The notes under the pieces were generated by a model. It saw nothing but the letters and a program-made list of their open reading frames with translations, searched no databases and was not told the DNA's origin. A DNA stretch of 37,562 nucleotides, from the NCBI GenBank assembly GCA_031423635.1, contig JANPFX010000296.1, positions 1 to 37,562 of the forward strand, written 5' to 3'. The translations under genes were made by a program, and so were the position numbers. Numbering within the stretch: position 1 is the stretch's first letter; each line of letters begins with the position of its first letter. This stretch comes from JANLQX01 sp031423635. GTDB taxonomy: Bacteria; Actinomycetota; Acidimicrobiia; Acidimicrobiales; JANYDT01. Of this stretch, positions 6,565 through 14,751 are shown piece by piece.

Positions 6565-8406
6565 TTACTTCTCGTCGACGATCTCGGCGTCGACGATGTC
6601 GTCGTCGTTCGGCATCGACGATGCACCCGGTCCACCGGCGGAGTCACCCGCGCCAGCGTTCGATGCGGCGGACGCCTCGTAGAGCTTCTGCGTGGCGCTC
6701 TGGCTCGCCTGCGCGAGGCCATCGGTGGCCCGCTTGATGGCCTCGATGTCGCTGCCGTCTTTGACCTTCTTCAGTTCGTCGAGGGCAGCCTCGACACGGG
6801 TCTTCTCATCGGCCGGGATCTTGTCGCCGTTGTCGCGCAGGAATTTCTCGATCTGATACACGAGCGAGTCGGCGTTGTTCTTGGTCTCCGCCTCCTCCTT
6901 GCGGCGACGGTCGTCCTCCGCGTGCGCCTCCGCATCCTTCACCATCTGGTTGATGTCGTCCTTGCTGAGCGACGACTGGCCGGTGATGGTCATCGACTGC
7001 TCCTTGCCGGTGGCCCGATCCTTCGCCGAGACGTGCACGATGCCGTTCGCATCGATGTCGAAGGTGACCTCGATCTGGGGGACGCCTCGGGGTGCGGGCG
7101 GCAGATCGACGAGCTCGAACTTGCCGAGGGTCTTGTTGTACATCGACATCTCGCGCTCGCCCTGCAATACGTGGATCTGCACCGACGGCTGCATGTCGTC
7201 GGCCGTGGTGAACACCTCCGTGCGGCGGGTGGGGATCGTGGTGTTGCGCTCGATGAGCTTCGTCATGACGCCACCCTTGGTCTCGATGCCGAGCGACAGC
7301 GGGGTCACGTCGAGCAGAAGAACGTCCTTCACATCGCCCTTCAGCACGCCGGCCTGCACCGCAGCACCGACGGCGACGACCTCGTCCGGGTTCACGCCCT
7401 TGTGCGGCTCTTTCCCGGTGAGGCCCTGCACGAGGTCGTAGATGGCGGGCATGCGGGTGGATCCACCGACCATGACGACATGCTGGATATCAGCCTTGCT
7501 CAGCCCGGCGTCCTTGATGGCCTGTTCGAAGGGGACCTTGCAGCGCTCGACGAGCGCAGCGGTCATCTCCTGGAACTTGGCCCGGGTCAGCGAGACATCG
7601 AGGTGCTTGGGACCTTCGCTCGTCGCCGTGATGAACGGCAGGTTGATCTGCGTCTGCTGCACCTGGCTGAGCTCGATCTTCGCCTTCTCGGCCGCTTCCT
7701 TCAGGCGCTGCGTGGCCATGCGATCGGCGGCGAGGTCGACACCCTCGGTGCTCTTGAACTCCTTCACCAGCCAGTCGATGATCGCCTGGTCCCAGTCGTC
7801 GCCACCGAGGTGGGTGTCGCCGCTCGTGGACTTCACCTCGAAAACGCCATCGCCGATCTCGAGCACCGACACGTCGAAGGTGCCGCCGCCGAGGTCGAAG
7901 ACCAGAATCGTCTGATCCTTGCCGTCTTCGCGATCGAGACCGTAGGCCAACGCAGCCGCGGTGGGCTCGTTGATGATGCGAAGCACCTCCAGACCGGCGA
8001 TCTGGCCGGCCTCCTTGGTGGCCTGACGCTGCGCGTCGTCGAAGTATGCCGGCACGGTGATGACGGCCTGGGTGACCGTGTCACCCAGGTACGCCTCCGC
8101 GTCGCGCTTGAGCTTCATCAACGTGCGGGCACTGATCTCTTGGGACGTGTACTTCTTGCCGTCGATGTCAACGCTCCAGTTGGTGCCCATGTGGCGCTTC
8201 ACGGAGCGGATGGTCCGGTCGGGGTTGGTGATCACCTGGCGCTTGGCAACCTCGCCGACAAGGACCTCGCCGTCTTTCTTGAAGCCGACGATCGACGGGG
8301 TCGTGCGTGCACCCTCGGAGTTCGGGATGACGACGGGCTCGCCACCTTCGAGAACGGCGACGACGGAGTTGGTGGTACCGAGGTCGATACCGACGGCCTT
8401 GGGCAT
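6565..8406 (-). CDS. dnaK: Molecular chaperone DnaK (Hsp70)
   Basis: A 613-residue Hsp70 that binds unfolded segments in an ATP-dependent cycle. The N terminus MPKAVGIDLGTTNSVVAV is the phosphate-1 loop. VFDLGGGTFDVSVLEIG is the phosphate-2 signature and VVMVGGSTRMPAIYDLVQ the third Hsp70 signature. The substrate domain follows (DVTPLSLGIET onward), then the helical lid and a disordered tail ending in acidic residues (DAEIVDEK). Length is typical for actinobacteria. AGGAG lies 7 nt before the ATG. It is first in dnaK-grpE-dnaJ-hspR, under a promoter overlapped by a HAIR operator. DnaK is the known co-repressor of HspR. Confidence 0.98.
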   Translation of the reverse strand: MPKAVGIDLGTTNSVVAVLEGGEPVVIPNSEGARTTPSIVGFKKDGEVLVGEVAKRQVITNPDRTIRSVKRHMGTNWSVDIDGKKYTSQEISARTLMKLKRDAEAYLGDTVTQAVITVPAYFDDAQRQATKEAGQIAGLEVLRIINEPTAAALAYGLDREDGKDQTILVFDLGGGTFDVSVLEIGDGVFEVKSTSGDTHLGGDDWDQAIIDWLVKEFKSTEGVDLAADRMATQRLKEAAEKAKIELSQVQQTQINLPFITATSEGPKHLDVSLTRAKFQEMTAALVERCKVPFEQAIKDAGLSKADIQHVVMVGGSTRMPAIYDLVQGLTGKEPHKGVNPDEVVAVGAAVQAGVLKGDVKDVLLLDVTPLSLGIETKGGVMTKLIERNTTIPTRRTEVFTTADDMQPSVQIHVLQGEREMSMYNKTLGKFELVDLPPAPRGVPQIEVTFDIDANGIVHVSAKDRATGKEQSMTITGQSSLSKDDINQMVKDAEAHAEDDRRRKEEAETKNNADSLVYQIEKFLRDNGDKIPADEKTRVEAALDELKKVKDGSDIEAIKRATDGLAQASQSATQKLYEASAASNAGAGDSAGGPGASSMPNDDDIVDAEIVDEK

Positions 8407-8480
8407 GGGGGGCTCCTGAAGAGAAGAGGGTTGTAGGTAGATCTTCGCGGAGTTCCGAGCACTACGTGAACCACGCTGAC

Positions 8481-8519
8481 AGGATCAACGATAGCAAACT
8501 TGCGTCTATTCCACTCAAG
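8481..8519 (-). promoter_or_regulatory. Putative dnaK promoter overlapping the HAIR operator
   Basis: On the minus strand TTGAGT (inside the HAIR site) is followed after 19 nt by TATCGT, giving a plausible though slightly long-spaced promoter for the dnaK operon. Repressor bound to HAIR would cover the -35 region. The exact transcription start is inferred. Confidence 0.5.
8499..8519. promoter_or_regulatory. HAIR operator (HspR-associated inverted repeat)
   Basis: CTTGCGT, seven bases, then ACTCAAG. The known HspR consensus is CTTGAGT-N7-ACTCAAG, so this site matches with one mismatch and exact spacing. It lies about 95 bp upstream of dnaK, whose operon ends in hspR, as expected for the autoregulated heat-shock operon. 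The gene to the right (start 8850) is about 330 bp away, so effects on it are less likely. Confidence 0.88.
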
Positions 8520-8529
8520 TCTCGCCGTC

Positions 8530-8849
8530 TAACTCACAGAAGTCTTGCCACTCGGCTCGCTCTCTCGTGCCACGTCTGTCGCCCAGAGCGATGAGCGGAG
8601 GGGTGGCACCGAGGAGGGGCCCGCCTTAGGGACGGAGACCCGGTTCGACGAAGGAGAACAACGGGCGAGTACCGCAGCGTGGGAGGGCTCCCCGGTGACA
8701 GGACCTCGCAACACCAGCCACCTCACAACTCACTGAACGACGGTTACGAGCTCCGCACCGCCTCGTCACACGCCGCTCACACGGTGCGACGAACGTGCAG
8801 GCAACCACTCCGCGTCGCCGACGGATTCGGCTTTCGAAAGGACTCAACG
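8530..8849 (+). other. Long gene-free leader upstream of the secreted protein gene, with RNA-like pairing
   Basis: No coding frame is credible here. The plus strand can form a hairpin closed by GTGCCAC (about 8567-8573) with GTGGCAC (about 8602-8608). A second pairing of GCCCG with CGGGC flanks the 8620-8690 stretch. The segment GGGTGGCACCGAGG superficially resembles a T-box core, but no specifier or terminator stem was recognised. A structured 5' leader is possible; no known riboswitch class was identified. Confidence 0.3.
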
Positions 8850-9821
8850 ATGCAAACGCTCGCCCCAACCCCCTCCCGCCGCCGCCGCACCGCCGCTGCA
8901 CTTCTCGGCATCGGCATGGTCGGAACTGTCATCGTGGGGGCCGTCCCGGCCAACGCCGACGACGCCCTCCCCACGGTCCCGACCGTGGTCGTTCCCACCC
9001 AGAACGCCCCTGAAGCCGTTGCCGAGAAGGCGATCCCTCCGGTCGAACTCAAGCTTGTCGTGATCCGTTCCAAGGGGGCGGCGGAGATCGCCAAGCGCCA
9101 GGGCTCGCTCACCAGCACGCAGGCCAAGCTCGCGTCGCAGAAGGCCGACTGCGGGTTCAACGCAGCCCGCGCCGCCGAGATGACCACGACGTCGGCCGGT
9201 CTCACGGCGCTCGGCAACCAGCTCGCGGCGACCACGGACCTCCCGACTGCTCGCACCCTCTACGGCAAGATCTTCACCGACTTCCGGGTCTACCTCGTCG
9301 TTCTCCCGAAGGCCGGCAAGGCGATGCGTTGCGACAACGCCCTCGAATCGATCACGAAGTTCAACGAATCCGCCGTAAAGGTGCAGACCGAGATCGATGC
9401 TGCCAAGGCCAAGGGAGCCGACACCACGGCCGCCCAGGCCCTCAAGGACGCCGCGGTCGCTTCTGTCACCGCCCTCAATCCTGCCGCCGCGATCACGCCG
9501 TGCATGAGCCTGCTCCCCGACAAGGGCGACAAGACCGTCCAGGCATCGAACGCCGCGGCACTCCAGTCCTGCGACGCTTCGCTCGACTCGGTCTTCGCCA
9601 GCCTCAAGTCGGCCCGGGCCCAGCTCGAACAGGCTCGGGCTGCTCTGAAGTCAGCTCGCAAGACCGACAAGGAAGCCGACAAGGCGGCGGACAAGGCCAA
9701 GCGAGAAGCCGACAAGGCGCTTCGTGAGGCCCAGCGCGACGCCGAGAGGGCCGCCCGCGACGCCAAGCGCGACGCCGCCAAGGCCGCCCGCGAGGCCGCC
9801 AAGCTCGTCCGGAAGAGTTGA
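8850..9821 (+). CDS. Secreted protein with Lys/Ala-rich helical tail, function unknown
   Basis: The start at ATG 8850 is supported by AAAGGA 7 nt upstream; the longer open frame upstream is not coding-like. The 323-residue product begins with an arginine-rich n-region, a hydrophobic core (ALLGIGMVGTVIVGAVPA) and a likely signal cleavage near ANA-DDA. The exported part is mostly helical and holds four cysteines (in KADCGFN, AMRCDNA, ITPCMSL and LQSCDAS), enough for two disulfides. The last 60 residues are a highly charged repeat of Lys, Ala, Asp, Arg and Glu (DKEADKAADKAKREADKA and similar), a probable long helix or cell-wall/DNA-binding tail. I do not recognise the family. It faces the M15 peptidase gene across a hairpin at 9874-9914. 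Confidence 0.8.
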   Translation: MQTLAPTPSRRRRTAAALLGIGMVGTVIVGAVPANADDALPTVPTVVVPTQNAPEAVAEKAIPPVELKLVVIRSKGAAEIAKRQGSLTSTQAKLASQKADCGFNAARAAEMTTTSAGLTALGNQLAATTDLPTARTLYGKIFTDFRVYLVVLPKAGKAMRCDNALESITKFNESAVKVQTEIDAAKAKGADTTAAQALKDAAVASVTALNPAAAITPCMSLLPDKGDKTVQASNAAALQSCDASLDSVFASLKSARAQLEQARAALKSARKTDKEADKAADKAKREADKALREAQRDAERAARDAKRDAAKAAREAAKLVRKS

Positions 9822-9873
9822 CCCCAGGCTGCACCGACCGGCCGGCACCTACCCGACCGGACACGTCGTTCGC

Positions 9874-9914
9874 CGGGCCGGGATCGTCGGGAACACTCGA
9901 CGGTTCCCGGCCCG
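9874..9914. terminator. Long hairpin between convergent genes (bidirectional terminator candidate)
   Basis: CGGGCCGGGA pairs with TCCCGGCCCG, extended inside by CGTCG/CGACG, around a short loop. It lies between the secreted-protein gene (ends 9821) and the M15 peptidase gene (ends 9957). There is no T-tract, so intrinsic termination is uncertain. Confidence 0.5.
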
Positions 9915-9956
9915 CTGTCGTTCGGTTCGAAACCGCCGGCCCGGTGCGTTCGGGAC

Positions 9957-10664
9957 TCAGCGGCCGGTGACCGAGAAGTGCTGGTAGTCCTTCGTTGACC
10001 GCCAGTTGCCGCCCCACTTCCAGCCCTCGGCGGCAAAGGCCTTGACCACGGCACCCCCAGCCACCACCATGCCCGGTTCGCCGAGCCTGCGGTCGACGTA
10101 TCGCCGTGCCGCCGGGTCGAGCACGGAACCGTCGGCGAGCACATAGGGGTTCTGCACCGGGTTGACGTCGACGGCCCGCCCATAGGCGTGCTGCGACCAA
10201 CGTCTCGTAGGTGCGCCATCGGGACCGAACGACGGCCGGCAGTTGAACCCCGACGTGTTGTTTGCCAATGTCGAGCGGTCGTCGTCGCCCCCAAACGCCT
10301 CGATCGGCTCGACCGACGCGAGAGGAATCCTCGCCGCGTCGAGCCCGGCGAACACACGACCGACCGCCGTTGCGACGTCTCGATGGACCACAATCACCCC
10401 GGTGCGGCTCGCTCCGGAGAAGTCGACGAACGCAACGGTCACCCGGCGCAGATCACGAAGCGGAACCGGACAGCCCGTGAACCAGCTGACGCCGACCATG
10501 GCGTTCTGCGCGGCCTGATCAAGACGTTCGATCACCCTTCTGGCGGATGACGCCGCCGACGCCCGGTTCGGCGCCGTCGAGGCGATCACGGACGGCCCGA
10601 TGAGCAACGCCGCCAGCAGGCTCCGGCGCCAGGCTCTAACTCTCGACGGTCCGGCGACCTTCAA
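9957..10664 (-). CDS. Secreted M15-family D-Ala-D-Ala carboxypeptidase-like protein
   Basis: A zinc peptidase of the M15 family (VanY/endolysin-like), which trims peptidoglycan stem peptides. RWSQHAYGRAVDVNP carries the first zinc ligands (S-x-H-x-x-G-x-A-x-D), and WKWGGNWRSTKDYQHF the distal W-G-G-x-W and the last ligand His. The preferred start is TTG 10664, because GGGGAGGG lies directly upstream. It yields a clean signal peptide: a basic stretch, LLAALLIGPSVIAS, then cleavage near RASA. The open frame extends to a GTG at 10724 inside recR, which would spoil the signal peptide. It overlaps the recR 3' end by 29 bp, so it may be translated from the recR message. About 235 residues. Confidence 0.85.
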   Translation of the reverse strand: MKVAGPSRVRAWRRSLLAALLIGPSVIASTAPNRASAASSARRVIERLDQAAQNAMVGVSWFTGCPVPLRDLRRVTVAFVDFSGASRTGVIVVHRDVATAVGRVFAGLDAARIPLASVEPIEAFGGDDDRSTLANNTSGFNCRPSFGPDGAPTRRWSQHAYGRAVDVNPVQNPYVLADGSVLDPAARRYVDRRLGEPGMVVAGGAVVKAFAAEGWKWGGNWRSTKDYQHFSVTGR

Positions 10665-11286
10665 GAGCCCTCCCCAGGGTGAGCTCGTCGGCGTACTCGA
10701 GGTCTCCGCCGACCGGCAGCCCACTGGCGATGCGTGTCACCGTGATCCCGGCGTTCTTGAGCAAACGGGCCAGGTACATCGCCGTCGCCTCACCGTCGAG
10801 GTTCGGATTGGTGCACAGGATGACCTCGTCGATCTCCTCCTCACCCAGCCGAACAAGCAGTTCCTTGATACGGAGCTGATCGGGCCCGATCCCCTCGAGA
10901 TGGTTGATCGCCCCTTGCAGCACATGGAAACGACCGCGGAACTCCTTGGTGCGTTCGACCGCAACGATGTCCTTCGGCTCCTCGACGACGCAGAGCACCC
11001 GGGTGTCGCGTGCTGGGTCACGGCAGATCGCGCACTCGGTGTGCAGGGCGTCGGAGTGCACCGACCCGTCCGGCCCGACCTCGAGCTCGGCGATGTTGAA
11101 GCAACGAACGCAGAACACCACGAGCTCCTTGGCGCGAGCCACGGCCCGCGCCAGACGCAGGGCGTCTTCCTTCGACTTCTTCAGCAGGTGGTAGGTGATG
11201 CGCTGAGCCGACTTGGGGCCGATGCCCGGCAGTCGACCGAACTCGTCGATCAGTTCCTGCACCGGCCCGGCGTAGAGATTGGCCAT
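10636..11286 (-). CDS. recR: Recombination mediator RecR
   Basis: A 216-residue RecR, which with RecF/RecO loads RecA at gaps. It has the helix-hairpin-helix (LPGIGPKSAQRITYHLL), the C4 zinc finger (CVRCFN and CAICRD) and the Toprim domain beginning LCVVEEPKDIVAVERT, ending near SGLPVGGDLEYADELTLGRA. The tail EGRRTVES is slightly longer than usual. It sits 3 bp after ybaB and downstream of dnaX, the classical dnaX-ybaB-recR cluster, so translational coupling is likely. Its 3' end overlaps the start of the M15 peptidase gene. Confidence 0.97.
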   Translation of the reverse strand: MANLYAGPVQELIDEFGRLPGIGPKSAQRITYHLLKKSKEDALRLARAVARAKELVVFCVRCFNIAELEVGPDGSVHSDALHTECAICRDPARDTRVLCVVEEPKDIVAVERTKEFRGRFHVLQGAINHLEGIGPDQLRIKELLVRLGEEEIDEVILCTNPNLDGEATAMYLARLLKNAGITVTRIASGLPVGGDLEYADELTLGRALEGRRTVES

Positions 11287-11289
11287 CGG

Positions 11290-11640
11290 CTAGCCGAGCA
11301 GTCCGCCGAGCGGATTTCCTCCGCCGAGACTCCGGAGCCCACCGGCGATGCCGCCCATCGCCTGGGCACTGGATTCCGCAACGCGATGTGATGCGTCGTG
11401 CAGCGCCGCGAGCAGGAGATCCTCGAGCAACGAGACATCGGAGGGATCGACGATCGACGGATCGAGTCGAACGGCCAGGAACTCGCCCGTCCCCGTCACG
11501 TCGACCTGCACGGCGCCCCCACCGGATGACCCCGTGAACGTGGTTCGCGCCGCGGCCTCCTGGGCAGCGGCCAGCTGCTGCTGCATCTCCATGGCCTGCC
11601 CGAGGAGGGCGTTGAGATCGAAACCGGAAGTGTCTGACAT
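11290..11640 (-). CDS. YbaB/EbfC family nucleoid-associated protein
   Basis: A small (116 aa) DNA-binding dimer of the YbaB/EbfC family. The N-terminal helical part FDLNALLGQAMEMQQQLAAA and the beta region VQVDVTGTGEFLAVRLDPS are characteristic. A helix LLEDLLLAALHDASHR and a Gly-rich disordered tail (GGIAGGLRSLGGGNPLGGL) follow. GAGG lies 7 nt before the ATG. It is located between dnaX and recR, the conserved place for this family. Confidence 0.93.
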   Translation of the reverse strand: MSDTSGFDLNALLGQAMEMQQQLAAAQEAAARTTFTGSSGGGAVQVDVTGTGEFLAVRLDPSIVDPSDVSLLEDLLLAALHDASHRVAESSAQAMGGIAGGLRSLGGGNPLGGLLG

Positions 11641-11664
11641 GGGTGTCCTCGGGAATGGGCTGGG

Positions 11665-13560
11665 CTAGGACTCGCGGACGAGTTCTGCGCCCGGAAAGGT
11701 ACGGGAGATGTGCTCGAGCGTCGACGAGGCGGCGTCGCCGGCGTCGACGAGTTCGTCGAGGTCGACATCGTGTTCCTCTGACATCGGCGGCGCTGCCTCG
11801 ACCGGCTTTGCCAATGGCGCTGCCGCGGTGGCAAAACGACGATTCGCCAGGACCCCGCCGGCGTCGTCCGGCGCGTCGGCAATCGGTGCTCCTGCCGTCG
11901 GGTCGACGGTGAGGCGCACGGCCACCGGATGACCTCGAACGACAGCCAACACTGCCGCCAGGTCGGGGACGAACTCTTCACACCGCGACAGGTGCATGGC
12001 GTTGGGCAACGCTACTTCCACCTCGTTCGACGCTGTCGAGGTGAAGTGGCCGGCGGAGAACATGGCCCGAGCCTTGCCTCTTAGGCCTTCGAGCACCCGG
12101 TCCCGTTCGTCGACCGGGCCGGGTGACGATTCCGCGGTGGCGGCTCGTGCGGCGGGGCGGGGCGGGGCGGCGGGCCGAGCCGGCTGACGCACGGGTGCGG
12201 GACGCGCCCCGAGTTGGGCCCGCGCCCCGTCGGCCACGCCGGAACGTCGGGACTCGGCCGACTGGGCGACGGCGGGACGGGATGACGCAAGGCTGGGCAT
12301 CGGCCCCGGACCGGGCGACGGCCGGGGCGCGGTGGGCTCCGACGGCGGGGCTTCAGATGCGTCGGTCGTCGGGGGCTGCCCCTCGGCAGCCGCAAATGCC
12401 TCGAGCGCCGCAACCGGTGCAGGTGGCGTCGGTCGAAGGTCGGCCGGAGCAGGGCTCGGCGCGGGTGTCGACCCGGTGCCTCCCCCAGGCACCAGTCGTT
12501 CGAGTCGGTCGAGTCGCTCGATCAACGCCGCCGGCGACGTGTCGAGATCGGGGTTGGCGAGCCGTACAAGGGCCGTCTCCAGAACCAGGCGGGGCTCGAT
12601 GGCGTCACGTTGCGCGACCAGGGTTTCACCGAGGACTTCGAGCGCGCGCGTGGACGCTGCCGGCGTGAGCAGGCGAACAAGATCATCGGACGCGCCTGGG
12701 CGGGGGACACCCATGTGGGTGAGGAACACGTCGCGCAGCACCTCGACCAGATCGCGGGCCAACTGACGGGGATCTCGGCCGCGCTCCGAAGCTCGATCGA
12801 TCGAGCGCAGGATCTCCGCGACGTCACGACTCCCCACGGCAGTCGCCAATTCGGCGATGTCGAAGGCATCGCTGATACCGCCGGACGCAGCAACCGAATC
12901 CAGCGCCGAAAGCGCATCTCGCGCCGACCCGTTGCCGCGCTTGGCCACCGCGGCGAGCGTGGCGTCGTCGAGCTCGAGGCCGGCCTGGCTGGCGACATCT
13001 CGGACCAGCCCGGTGAGCGCATCGATGGCGAAGAGCCGGAACTCGAAGACCTGCGTGCGACTGCGGATCGTGGGCAGGACCTTCTGCGGGTCGGTCGTGG
13101 CGAGCACGAAGACGACATGGGGCGGGGGCTCTTCGAGCGTCTTCAGAAGCGTGTTGGACGCCGCCGTCGAGAGCATATGGACCTCGTCGAGGATGTAGAC
13201 CTTTCGACGGCCGGCGGTGCCGAGGGATGCCCGGCTGACGAGTTCGCGCATCGTGTCGACACCGTTGTTCGACGCCGCGTCCATCTCGATGACGTCCATC
13301 GAGGTGCCAGCGGCAACCTGCACACACGAGTCGCAGACACCGCACGGCTCGCCGTCTTGGAGGTCGGTGCAGTTGAGCGCCTTGGCCAGGATGCGGGCCG
13401 AGGTTGTCTTACCGCAGCCACGCGGACCACAGAAGAGGTACGCATGCGCCACGCGGTCGTTGCGCACTGCGTTTCGAAGAGTGTCCGAGACGTGTTCCTG
13501 CCCGACCATGTCCGCAAAGCGCTGCGGGCGGAAGCGGCGGTAGAGGGACTGATACGTCAC
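11665..13560 (-). CDS. dnaX: DNA polymerase III subunit gamma/tau
   Basis: A 631-residue clamp-loader ATPase. The Walker A motif GPRGCGKTT is at residues 45-53 and the zinc-binding cysteines at about 64, 73, 76 and 79 (CGVCDSC). The Walker B/DExx box LDEVHMLS is near 124-131. The three AAA+ subdomains end near residue 340. A long Pro/Ala-rich linker (about 345-480, e.g. PAPADLRPTPPAPVAALEAF) leads to a tau-type C-terminal domain. No frameshift site for a gamma form was noticed. The start is GTG 13560: TACAGT lies 7 nt upstream with no ribosome site, pointing to a leaderless transcript. First gene of dnaX-ybaB-recR. Confidence 0.96.
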   Translation of the reverse strand: MTYQSLYRRFRPQRFADMVGQEHVSDTLRNAVRNDRVAHAYLFCGPRGCGKTTSARILAKALNCTDLQDGEPCGVCDSCVQVAAGTSMDVIEMDAASNNGVDTMRELVSRASLGTAGRRKVYILDEVHMLSTAASNTLLKTLEEPPPHVVFVLATTDPQKVLPTIRSRTQVFEFRLFAIDALTGLVRDVASQAGLELDDATLAAVAKRGNGSARDALSALDSVAASGGISDAFDIAELATAVGSRDVAEILRSIDRASERGRDPRQLARDLVEVLRDVFLTHMGVPRPGASDDLVRLLTPAASTRALEVLGETLVAQRDAIEPRLVLETALVRLANPDLDTSPAALIERLDRLERLVPGGGTGSTPAPSPAPADLRPTPPAPVAALEAFAAAEGQPPTTDASEAPPSEPTAPRPSPGPGPMPSLASSRPAVAQSAESRRSGVADGARAQLGARPAPVRQPARPAAPPRPAARAATAESSPGPVDERDRVLEGLRGKARAMFSAGHFTSTASNEVEVALPNAMHLSRCEEFVPDLAAVLAVVRGHPVAVRLTVDPTAGAPIADAPDDAGGVLANRRFATAAAPLAKPVEAAPPMSEEHDVDLDELVDAGDAASSTLEHISRTFPGAELVRES

Positions 13561-13567
13561 ACCGAAG

Positions 13568-13573
13568 ACTGTA
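13568..13573 (-). promoter_or_regulatory. -10 box of dnaX (leaderless candidate)
   Basis: The minus strand reads TACAGT, ending 7 nt before the dnaX GTG at 13560. No Shine-Dalgarno sequence lies between. The spacing is that of a leaderless actinobacterial mRNA. Confidence 0.45.
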
Positions 13574-13623
13574 CCGGCAGGGGTACGACACCCGGCCCCG
13601 GCGAGGTGGCGAGTAGCGACCGA

Positions 13624-14094
13624 TCAGCGGCGCGAGGCAAAGAAGTCCTTCAGTAGATCGGAGGATTCCTCGGCACGTACGAACGGAGTCACGGCCGCTT
13701 CGTGGTTCAGCCTGGCATCTGCACACAGGTTGTACAGGGAGCCGGTGGCACCCGCCTTCGGGTCACCTGCGCCGTAGACCACATGCGCGACCCTGGCGTT
13801 GATCGCCGCGCCGGCGCACATCGCGCACGGTTCCAACGTGACCACCAGGGTGGCATCGTCGAGCCGCCATCGACCGACGGCTGCAGCGGCGTCACGAAGG
13901 GCAAGCACCTCGGCGTGGGCCGTCGGGTCGCCCGTACGCTCACGCTCGTTGTGCCGCGCGGCGACGACCTTCCCGTCGACGACCACCACCGCCCCCACGG
14001 GGACATCACCGTGTTCCAGGGCGAGGACAGCTTCCGCGAGAGCGAGGCCCATCAGCGAGTCGAGATCGAGTGTTGCGGCAACGGAACCGGTCAC
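13624..14094 (-). CDS. tadA: tRNA-specific adenosine deaminase TadA
   Basis: A 156-residue cytidine/deoxycytidylate-deaminase-fold enzyme that converts A34 to inosine in tRNA-Arg(ACG). PTAHAEVLAL at about residues 58-67 gives the zinc His and the catalytic Glu; LEPCAMCAGA near 88-97 gives the two zinc Cys (PCxxC). VPVGAVVV is the typical N-terminal strand. The GTG start at 14094 is chosen because TAGGGT sits 7 nt upstream (leaderless). The open frame continues to 14364 but then runs through the tRNA-Ser gene and local repeats, so the longer form is rejected. It lies 63 bp upstream of dnaX on the same strand. Confidence 0.93.
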   Translation of the reverse strand: MTGSVAATLDLDSLMGLALAEAVLALEHGDVPVGAVVVVDGKVVAARHNERERTGDPTAHAEVLALRDAAAAVGRWRLDDATLVVTLEPCAMCAGAAINARVAHVVYGAGDPKAGATGSLYNLCADARLNHEAAVTPFVRAEESSDLLKDFFASRR

Positions 14095-14146
14095 CCGGCC
14101 GACCCTACACACGTCCGGCACCGGCTGGGCATCGCCTGCGGCGTCG

Positions 14147-14196
14147 ACCCGGTGGGTGCCGAAGACAGCGCAGCGGAGGCGGGGCCCGCCGGCAAT
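14147..14196. repeat. Direct repeat, copy 1 (50 bp)
   Basis: Begins ACCCGGTGGGTGCCGAAG and ends GCGGAGGCGGGGCCCGCC plus GGCAAT. The same start and end recur at 14269-14314 with a 4-bp shorter middle. The copies lie between tadA and tRNA-Ser(GGA), separated by a GC-rich stretch containing GAGGAGCGAAGCGACGAG. Confidence 0.85.
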
Positions 14197-14268
14197 GTCC
14201 TCCGGCCGTGGGTGAGTGCGAACGTGAGGAGCGAAGCGACGAGCGTTGCCGCGAACCCCGAAGAGGCC

Positions 14269-14314
14269 ACCCGGTGGGTGCCGAAGCGAAGCGGAGGCGG
14301 GGCCCGCCGGCAAT
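14269..14314. repeat. Direct repeat, copy 2 (46 bp)
   Basis: Second copy of the repeat at 14147-14196; it ends 5 bp before the 3' end of the tRNA-Ser(GGA) gene. Confidence 0.85.
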
Positions 14315-14319
14315 ATAAC

Positions 14320-14407
14320 TGGCGGAGGAGGTGGGATTCGAACCCACGGTGAGTTGCCCCACACACGCTTTCCAAGCGTGCCGATTCGGCCGCTCTCGCA
14401 CTCCTCC
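14320..14407 (-). tRNA. tRNA-Ser, anticodon GGA
   Basis: On the minus strand the acceptor GGAGGAG pairs with CTCCTCC, followed by the discriminator G and an encoded CCA. The anticodon stem CACGC/GCGTG closes the loop TTGGAAA, giving anticodon GGA (reads UCC/UCU). The long variable arm (GTGTGGGGCAACTCAC region) is typical for serine, and the T loop is GTTCGAATC. Transcribed towards tadA. Confidence 0.96.
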
Positions 14408-14540
14408 CGGCCGCTCTCACGAACCGAGGGCCCCTCGAAGAGGAAACGACCCGGACCGAAACAGCGTCGCAGAGGCTAGTCTGAGCCAGAGCACGCAGTG
14501 ATGCGTGTTCCGTCCGCCTCGCACGACCGCAGCCGGTGCC

Positions 14541-14648
14541 GCCCGGTGTGGGCGGTCGGGTCCTGCGCAACGAGAACCCCATGAACCGAGTCAGGGCCGG
14601 AAGGCAGCAGCTCTCAGTGAGGACCCTCGTGTGCCGCAGATCGCCTGG
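14541..14648 (+). ncRNA. ffs: Signal recognition particle RNA (4.5S type, small bacterial SRP RNA)
   Basis: The universally conserved apical part is present: GTCAGGGCC, then GGAAGGCAGCAG, the GGAA tetraloop and asymmetric loop bound by Ffh. It is closed by GGGTCCT (14558-14564) with AGGACCC (14620-14626) and flanked by weaker outer pairing (GCGG with CCGC). The size of about 105 nt and the position near dnaX and tRNA-Ser genes match other actinobacteria. The outer ends are approximate. Confidence 0.9.
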
Positions 14649-14751
14649 CCGTCCACTCCCGGCGGCATCGTCGCGTTGGCCGGGCACGGCCGCCGGAGAC
14701 TGGTTCACCGGCCGCTGGGCCCGTTCCGTCGGCTAAGGTTTCCCCGCCGCT

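Noticed and set aside
6922..8436. Very long open frame (504 codons) opposite dnaK
   Set aside because: It is the usual antisense shadow of a high-GC gene; dnaK is unambiguous on the other strand.
8594..8612. GGGTGGCACCGAGG as a T-box antiterminator core
   Set aside because: It differs from the T-box consensus at a key position, there is no stem I/specifier or terminator pattern, and the downstream gene is not an aminoacyl-tRNA or amino-acid gene.
12610..13656. 348-codon plus-strand frame across dnaX
   Set aside because: Antisense shadow of dnaX, no domain recognisable.
14095..14364. Extended TadA open frame of 246 residues
   Set aside because: The extension translates the tRNA-Ser gene and the direct repeats; the conserved enzyme begins at GTG 14094.
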